NCBI GenBank assembly: GCA_903927465.1 | Contig: CAIYMY010000143.1 | Coordinates: forward strand, 1 to 47,401 | Length of the DNA stretch: 47,401 nucleotides | Origin: an uncultured Rhodospirillales bacterium | GTDB lineage: Bacteria; Pseudomonadota; Alphaproteobacteria; Acetobacterales; Acetobacteraceae | Direction: 5' to 3' | Part shown: in pieces, positions 42,600-47,401 of the stretch | How the letters are laid out: every line of letters starts with the position of its first letter | Position numbering within the stretch: the first letter of the stretch is position 1 | Notes under the pieces: generated by a model | Told to the model about the DNA's origin: nothing | The model's database searches: none | What the model saw: only the letters and a program-made list of their open reading frames with translations | Made by a program: the position numbers and the translations under genes

Positions 42600-43379
42600 A
42601 TGACCAGCGCCGCGCCAAGGCCAGATAACGCCACCCGCATTGAACCCTTTCGCTTGCGCGGGGCGAATTTCAATCTGCTTGTGCTGCGCCTGCTGGATCA
42701 TCGCCCGGAAGTGGTGGTGCCGGCGATTGGCGACCAATTCCGCCGCGCGCCTGGCTTTCTGCGCTTTGCGCCGATTGTGCTTGGGCTCAGTGACATTCAG
42801 GTCCCGCCAGCCGAAGTGGATTTCCCAGGTCTGATCCAGGGCCTGCGGGAGCTTGAGATCATGCCCATCGGCACCACCGGCGGCACGGCAGAAATGCGCA
42901 ATGTGGCGATATCCTACGGCCTGCCCCCGGTGCGCAGCGTCGGCGGCAAGGAAGCTGATGAGGACATCACCGCGCCCTCCCCGCAGGCTGGCGATGCCAC
43001 GCAAGCGGCACCTCCGCCGCCGCCGCCCATCACCAAGCCCGCCGCGGCGCGCAGCACCATGGTGGTGGAACAGCCGGTGCGCGCCGGTCAGCGTATCTGG
43101 GCTGAAGGGGCTGATCTGATCATCACCTCCACCGTCAATGCGGGGGCCGAGGTGATTGCGGATGGCAATATCCATGTCTATGGCGCGCTGCGAGGCCGCG
43201 CCATTGCGGGTGGCGCCAGCAATATGGAAGCGCGGGTTTTCGCGCTGAATTTCGACCCGGAATTGGTTTCCATCGCCGGCTTCTACGCCGTGCGGGAAGG
43301 CTTTCCGGCAGCACAAATTGGCAAGGCGATGCAGGTGCGGCTGGTGGGTGAGCGCATGCGCTTCGACCCCATCACCTGA
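42600..43379 (+). CDS. minC: Septum site-determining protein MinC
   Basis: A 259-residue FtsZ inhibitor. The N-terminal domain (~14-105) binds FtsZ (RLRGANFNLLVLRLLD). A Pro/Ala-rich linker follows (~115-150). The C-terminal beta-helix (~155-255) has VRAGQRIWAEGADLIITSTVNAGAEVIADGNIHVYGALRGRAIAG and binds MinD. ATG 42600 follows AGGAG. It starts the minCDE operon, 34 bp before minD. A consensus DnaA box lies upstream. Confidence 0.95.
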   Translation: MTSAAPRPDNATRIEPFRLRGANFNLLVLRLLDHRPEVVVPAIGDQFRRAPGFLRFAPIVLGLSDIQVPPAEVDFPGLIQGLRELEIMPIGTTGGTAEMRNVAISYGLPPVRSVGGKEADEDITAPSPQAGDATQAAPPPPPPITKPAAARSTMVVEQPVRAGQRIWAEGADLIITSTVNAGAEVIADGNIHVYGALRGRAIAGGASNMEARVFALNFDPELVSIAGFYAVREGFPAAQIGKAMQVRLVGERMRFDPIT

Positions 43380-43413
43380 TCGCTGTGCATTAAAGTCTTA
43401 GGGAGGCGTGGAT

Positions 43414-44232
43414 ATGGCTCAGGTTATCGTGGTGACATCGGGCAAGGGCGGCGTCGGCAAGACGACATCAAGCGCCGCCTTCGCAACCGGCCTTGCCCAG
43501 CGCGGCAAGAAGACGGTGGTGATTGATTTCGATGTGGGCTTGCGCAACCTCGACCTTATTATGGGTGTCGAAAGGCGCGTGGTGTTTGACATCATCAATG
43601 TCATTCAAGGCGAAGCGCGGCTGAGCCAAGCGCTGATCCGCGACAAGCGGGTTGAATCCCTTTCCATCCTCCCGGCCTCCCAGACCAAGGATAAGGATAC
43701 GCTGACGAAGGAAGGCGTCGCCAAGATCATTGATGAATTGTCGAAGGAATTCGATTACATCCTGTGCGATAGTCCCGCCGGCATCGAAAAGGGCGCCTTG
43801 CTTGCGCTGTATTTTGCCGATCAGGCGATTGTGGTGACGAACCCGGAAGTCTCCTCCGTACGCGATTCGGATCGCATTCTTGGTGTGCTGCAATCCAAAT
43901 CCAAGCGCGCGGAAGAAAAGCGCGAACCGGTGAAGGAACACCTGCTGGTGACACGTTTTGACCCGAACCGCGTGGAAAAGGGTGAAATGCTGAAGCTGGA
44001 TGATATTTGCGAAATCCTTGCCATTCCGCTGCTTGGTGTGATCCCTGAAAGCGAAAGCGTGCTGCGCGCTTCCAATACCGGCACGCCGGTGATCATGGAT
44101 AATGAAAGCAACGCCGGCAAGGCCTATACGGATGCGGTTTCCCGCTTCCTGGGTGAAGATGTGCCGCATCGCTTCCTGGAAGCTGAGCGCAAGGGCCTGT
44201 TCCGGCGCCTATTTGGTGGGAGGGCCGCGTAA
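43414..44232 (+). CDS. minD: Septum site-determining ATPase MinD
   Basis: A 272-residue ParA/MinD ATPase that recruits MinC to the membrane. The deviant Walker A is KGGVGKT (11-17), followed by VVIDFDVGLRNLDLIMG, ILCDSPAGIEKGAL, and a C-terminal amphipathic membrane-targeting helix (KGLFRRLFGGRAA). ATG 43414 is preferred because GGGAGG (43401-43406) is 7 nt away; the GTG at 43408 would be only 1 nt from it. The stop overlaps minE (TAATG). Confidence 0.98.
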   Translation: MAQVIVVTSGKGGVGKTTSSAAFATGLAQRGKKTVVIDFDVGLRNLDLIMGVERRVVFDIINVIQGEARLSQALIRDKRVESLSILPASQTKDKDTLTKEGVAKIIDELSKEFDYILCDSPAGIEKGALLALYFADQAIVVTNPEVSSVRDSDRILGVLQSKSKRAEEKREPVKEHLLVTRFDPNRVEKGEMLKLDDICEILAIPLLGVIPESESVLRASNTGTPVIMDNESNAGKAYTDAVSRFLGEDVPHRFLEAERKGLFRRLFGGRAA

Positions 44233-44513
44233 TGTCTTGGCTCGATTTCTTCCGTGGCCAGCGCAAGGATGATAGCGCCGTTGCCGCCAAGGAAAGGCTT
44301 CAGATTGTGCTGGCGCATGAGCGCATTGGCCGCAATCGGGAAGATTTCCTGCCGAAGCTCCAGCAGGAACTGGTGGCCGTCGTCGCACGCTATGTCGCGA
44401 TTGATCCCAGCAAGGTGAATGTGCATCTCGATCGCGGCGGGGATATGTCCACGCTTGAGATCGAGATTGAACTGCCCGCACCTTCAGCGATGCGGATCGC
44501 AACGGCGCGCTAA
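44232..44513 (+). CDS. minE: Cell division topological specificity factor MinE
   Basis: A 93-residue partner that stimulates MinD ATPase and drives pole-to-pole oscillation. The N-terminal membrane-targeting segment MSWLDFFRG is followed by the MinD-binding helix (KERLQIVLAHERIGRN), then the dimerisation part (FLPKLQQELVAVVARYVAIDPSKVNVHLDRGGDMSTLEIEIELP). It completes minCDE. Confidence 0.97.
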   Translation: MSWLDFFRGQRKDDSAVAAKERLQIVLAHERIGRNREDFLPKLQQELVAVVARYVAIDPSKVNVHLDRGGDMSTLEIEIELPAPSAMRIATAR

Positions 44514-44541
44514 CACCGCGCTAAAAAGGGTGCTGCTCGGA

Positions 44542-44681
44542 GTATTTTCAAGCCAAGTGGAAACACTTGGCGGCTCGGAAAATACGACCAAAAATATCTT
44601 CATACGTGTCCAGTGAACGAATGTTCACGGGATACACACTAAAGTTGAATTTGAGCGACTGATTCACCGCTTCGGTGATTC
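44542..44681 (+). other. Three consecutive stem-loops between minE and the VWA gene
   Basis: The 187-bp convergent gap is AT-richer than its surroundings and holds three hairpins. Hairpin A: GTATTTTC (44542-44549)/GAAAATAC (44578-44585) enclosing CCAAGTG-GAAA-CACTTGG (44553-44570). Hairpin B: GTGAAC-GAAT-GTTCAC (44613-44628), extended by GTGT..ACAC arms. Hairpin C: TCACCG-CTT-CGGTGA around 44664-44678. None has a long T-run. It could be a bidirectional 3' end or a small structured RNA. Confidence 0.5.
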
Positions 44682-44700
44682 CACCTACGCGGATCAGGCG

Positions 44701-46779
44701 CTAGCGCCCTTCCTGCCGCCAAGCCAGCCCCACAGTGCCGAGCAAAAGCAACAGTGCCAACCAAGGCGGCAGCAGCGGCAAGGCGGAAACACTGATCACG
44801 CTGTGATCCGCATTGCGGCGTAGCCCAATCCAGCCCGCGCCTGCAAAATCCCGCCCCACCGGCACCATGCGCAATTCGGGCAGTGCCGGCGCCGCTTCCT
44901 GCCCTAGCCAGCGTATGGCGCCTCGGCCTTGCACCAGCGGGCGCAGCTTTTCGCCATCCGCGCGCAGATCAGCGATTTCCAGCGGATTGGCCACCGCCGC
45001 GGCAGCAAAAGCCACGCGATTGCCATCCCCCACCTGCCACACGCCGGGCATGCGCGCCGCAACATCTGCAACCGCGCGCCCGCCGCCCGCTTCTTCCAGC
45101 CGCGCCGTGCTGCGCGTGCCATCGGGCGCAATGATGGTCACTTCAGGCGCTGGGGCAGATTGCAGGCTGCGGCGTGCAATCGCCATCCGCCCCGCTTCAA
45201 TCCGCGCCGCCAAATCTTCTTCTTCCAAAGTGGTTTCGCGCATCAGCCAATGGGCGATGCGGCGCAGCAATTCTTCCTGCGGGCCGCCACCATCATGCCC
45301 GCGCCCCCATAGCCAGATGTGATCTGACATCAGCAGCGCGACACGTCCTTCACCGACACGATCCAGCACCAATAAGGGCGACCCTTCTGGGCTTTCCATC
45401 ACTGCCACGCCACCGCGCGCCTCACCCCGCAGCCAGCGATACCAGCGGCCCCAGCTTGCCTCCGTCGCCGCGCTATTCGCGCCTGACAGCGCCTCGGTCA
45501 CCGGATGGCGCGCGCCAAGCGCGCTGATGCGTGGGCGAAACGGCGCTTCCTCCACCCCCGCCCCGCGCCCAATGGGCCGCGCCGGCAGAACCTGCGACAA
45601 AGGCGTGAAGGCCAGCGATGTGGGCCCTGCAAATTCCGGCCCGACACTCATCAACAACGCCCCACCCGCGCGCACATGATCCGCAATGTTGCGCATATAG
45701 GCAGGCGGCAGCAGGCCGCGATTGGTGAAGCGGTCAAACACAATCAAATCGAATTCACGCAGCTTCACCTGAAACAACTCACGCACCGGAAAGGCGATCA
45801 GCGCCAATTCATTGAGCGGCGTCAGATCATCCTTCTCCGGCGGGCGCAGAATGGTGAAATGCACCAGATCCACATTGGGATCAGCCTTCAATAGCCGCCG
45901 CCAGGCGCGTTCCCCGGCATGAGGCTCACCGGAAACCAACAGCACGCGGAGCCGATCCCGCACGCCATTCACCGTGACCACCTGGCGGTTATTGAGCGGG
46001 CTCACCTCTCCAGCGCGGGGCTCTGCCTCCAACTCAATCACCATGGGCCCGCCACGCGCGACGGGGACGGAAATCGCGTGTTCGCGCCCGATGGGGATTT
46101 CCTCACGCCGCGCAGCACCGCCATCGCGGCGGATAATCAGCCCGGCATTACCGCCAGCCGGCGCGCCCAAATCCTCGATCACCACGCGCAATTCCACCTG
46201 CTGGCCGACAATGCCAAAGCCAGGGGCCGAGACCAGACGCAGTCGCCGATCAACCTCCCCAGGGCGGCCAGGCAGCAGCACGTGAAAGGGCGCATCAAAA
46301 GGCAGCAGCGCCGGCGCGTCATGCACCTGGCCATCGGTCAGCGCGATCACGCCCGCCAACCGCGCCCGCGGCACATCCGCCAAGGCTGCCCCGAGCGCGG
46401 AAAACAGCGCCGTGCCGCGCTGGCCGGCTTCCGGCACCTCCACCACCCGCACATCAAGCGCGGGCAAACGTGCGGCCCGCGCTTCCAAGGCCGCGCGCGC
46501 GGCGGCAATGCGCTCAGCCCGATCAGCAATCTGCGTGCTGTCACTACGGTCAACGGCCAGGATGGCTATATCGGGGCGGGTTTCGCGTTCTTCGCGGAGC
46601 AAACGCGGATTACAAAGGGCGCCCAACAGGATCACCGCCGCCAGCGCCCGCCACCAAATGCCGCGGGCACGCTGATAAAAGCCATAGGCAAGAAATATCA
46701 GGGCAAGGGACGCGAAAAATAAAATCAGCCACAGGGGCAGGCGCGGCAGAAAATCCAAATAGGCAAGGTTCTGAATCAT
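44701..46779 (-). CDS. Large membrane protein with von Willebrand A-like domain (COG5426-type)
   Basis: A 692-residue inner-membrane protein. Two N-terminal helices (~13-34 and 41-56) precede a VWA-like domain with a full MIDAS set: D77-x-S79-x-S81, T123 and D149 (ALTDG). A glutamine-amidotransferase-like domain follows in the middle (LRVLLVSGEPHAGERAWRRLLKADPNVDL; FDLIVFDRF; GGALLMSVGPE), and a C-terminal TM (~670-688). In other alphaproteobacteria such proteins sit beside moxR/DUF58/DUF4159 (Bat-like) genes; these are not seen here. The role may be envelope or chaperone-like assembly. Repeat copy 2 lies just upstream of the start. Confidence 0.8.
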   Translation of the reverse strand: MIQNLAYLDFLPRLPLWLILFFASLALIFLAYGFYQRARGIWWRALAAVILLGALCNPRLLREERETRPDIAILAVDRSDSTQIADRAERIAAARAALEARAARLPALDVRVVEVPEAGQRGTALFSALGAALADVPRARLAGVIALTDGQVHDAPALLPFDAPFHVLLPGRPGEVDRRLRLVSAPGFGIVGQQVELRVVIEDLGAPAGGNAGLIIRRDGGAARREEIPIGREHAISVPVARGGPMVIELEAEPRAGEVSPLNNRQVVTVNGVRDRLRVLLVSGEPHAGERAWRRLLKADPNVDLVHFTILRPPEKDDLTPLNELALIAFPVRELFQVKLREFDLIVFDRFTNRGLLPPAYMRNIADHVRAGGALLMSVGPEFAGPTSLAFTPLSQVLPARPIGRGAGVEEAPFRPRISALGARHPVTEALSGANSAATEASWGRWYRWLRGEARGGVAVMESPEGSPLLVLDRVGEGRVALLMSDHIWLWGRGHDGGGPQEELLRRIAHWLMRETTLEEEDLAARIEAGRMAIARRSLQSAPAPEVTIIAPDGTRSTARLEEAGGGRAVADVAARMPGVWQVGDGNRVAFAAAAVANPLEIADLRADGEKLRPLVQGRGAIRWLGQEAAPALPELRMVPVGRDFAGAGWIGLRRNADHSVISVSALPLLPPWLALLLLLGTVGLAWRQEGR

Positions 46780-46786
46780 GGAATAT

Positions 46787-46843
46787 CGGGGGCTCTGCCC
46801 CCGAACCCCTGCCGGGGTAATAGTATTACCCCGGACCCCGCCA
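46787..46843. repeat. Two-hairpin intergenic repeat, copy 2
   Basis: The same 57-bp element as at 30097-30153, in the same orientation, with three differences: T for G at position 8, A for G at 19 and T for A at 24. All three fall in loops or linkers, so both stems are intact. It lies between the Tim44-like gene and the VWA gene, 8 bp before the latter's start codon. Confidence 0.8.
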
Positions 46844-46857
46844 TTACAAACACCGCA

Positions 46858-47401
46858 CTAAGCAGCAGTGCTGCCGACCAAGCGCCAGGTGGGGTCAGCA
46901 TTGGCCAGGTCACGCTGGAAGGTCCAGACATCGGTCAATTCCGTCACCGCCTCGGCACCGGAAACAATGGAACCATCATGCGCCTGCACCAGATTGATCT
47001 GATCCGTCACCAAGCGCACAGTGATTTCGGCGACACTGCCGCGCAATTCGGCGGCTTCAATCCCGCTTTCCTCAACGCTTCGGAGTTCAGTGCGCTGGGA
47101 TTCACCGGCAGCCTCACGCGCAGAAATCGCCTGGTCAAAGCCGGCATAAGCCTCCTCAGACAATAAAGGCTTCAGGGCGGCGCGATCACCACGGGCGAAA
47201 GCTTCCACAATCATGCCAAAGGCTGTCTCCGCCCCGTCCAGAAAACGGTTCGGATCAAAACTGCGGTCGCGCTTCTGAACCTGCATCAACGCCTCACCCA
47301 CTGGGCTGCGCGGATCAGGAATGACCCGCCGAGACCCGCCCTGGGCCGGCTTGGCGCCAATCTCGACCTCGGTCGCAGGGCCACGCGTGGCCGGCACCGG
47401 C
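46858..47401 (-). CDS. Tim44-like domain protein, C-terminal part (5' end outside window)
   Basis: The C-terminal ~181 residues of a Tim44/TimA-family protein; the frame runs off the right edge. Domain features are FDPNRFLDGAETAFGMIVEAFARGDRAALKPLLSEEAYAGFDQAI, then VAEITVRLVTDQINLVQ and VTELTDVWTFQRDLANADPTWRLVGS. The bacterial proteins are usually about 220 residues with an N-terminal membrane helix, so roughly 40 residues are missing. A GTG at 47397 is open but is unlikely to be the true start. It is encoded upstream of the VWA gene on the same strand. Confidence 0.88.
   Translation of the reverse strand, partial: PVPATRGPATEVEIGAKPAQGGSRRVIPDPRSPVGEALMQVQKRDRSFDPNRFLDGAETAFGMIVEAFARGDRAALKPLLSEEAYAGFDQAISAREAAGESQRTELRSVEESGIEAAELRGSVAEITVRLVTDQINLVQAHDGSIVSGAEAVTELTDVWTFQRDLANADPTWRLVGSTAA

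Overview
The window looks like chromosomal DNA from a GC-rich alphaproteobacterium. The most likely group is the Rhodospirillales, and the family Acetobacteraceae (Roseomonas-like) fits best. This rests on overall base composition, an intact alphaproteobacterial-type mreBCD-mrdA-rodA cluster, minCDE, a Tim44-like protein, a 3-hydroxybutyrate dehydrogenase/patatin pair, and many orphan tripartite-tricarboxylate (Bug) receptors. I could not run a search, so the family name is inference. No rRNA, tRNA, insertion sequence or CRISPR array was seen. Gene density is high, with many 1-8 nt start/stop overlaps.

Layout. (1) 1-959: the 3' end of a biotin carboxylase gene (accC) and an orphan XRE-type regulator. 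(2) About 1010-2760: an islet of visibly lower GC on the minus strand, carrying a lipoprotein with phospholipase A2-like motifs and a small three-helix membrane protein. (3) 2800-4708: a structured leader, possibly a leucine attenuator, and leuA. (4) 4856-10409: mreB, mreC, mreD, mrdA (PBP2) and rodA for cell elongation. A P1B-5-type metal ATPase with a C-terminal hemerythrin domain overlaps rodA directly, followed by a VIT1/CCC1-type iron/manganese transporter. (5) 13610-22972: a polyamine-type ABC importer, then on the minus strand a carbamoylase/allantoate-type amidohydrolase and a hydantoinase, then a class II aldolase, an EamA exporter and a Bug receptor. (6) 23192-30863: an RlmI-like methyltransferase, DUF3293, an MFS transporter, a convergent operon (3-hydroxybutyrate dehydrogenase, patatin, trans-aconitate methyltransferase), and an FAD disulfide-reductase-like protein with its TVP38 partner. 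(7) 30860-34814: serA divergent from puuD and uraH (urate degradation), and another Bug receptor. (8) 34984-39154: a stand-alone EF-G with an attenuator-like leader and strong terminator, then a membrane pentapeptide-repeat protein. (9) 39158-42346: a four-gene minus-strand operon of unknown pathway (hydrolase, 2-hydroxyacid dehydrogenase, thioesterase, signal-less NMT1-like protein). (10) 42600-44513: minCDE. (11) 44701-47401: a large membrane VWA protein and the C-terminal part of a Tim44-like protein.

How the genes work together. The two morphogenetic modules (mre/rod for elongation, min for septum placement) are complete. Nitrogen scavenging is a recurring theme: urate hydroxylase and 5-hydroxyisourate hydrolase, plus a hydantoinase/carbamoylase pair beside an importer, could cover parts of purine/pyrimidine ureide use, although several steps are missing here. 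The most novel-looking items are the PLA2-like lipoprotein islet, a two-hairpin intergenic repeat present twice at 54/57 identity with a third structural relative, the structured minE 3' region, the possible leucine leader, and the competing hairpins before fusA.
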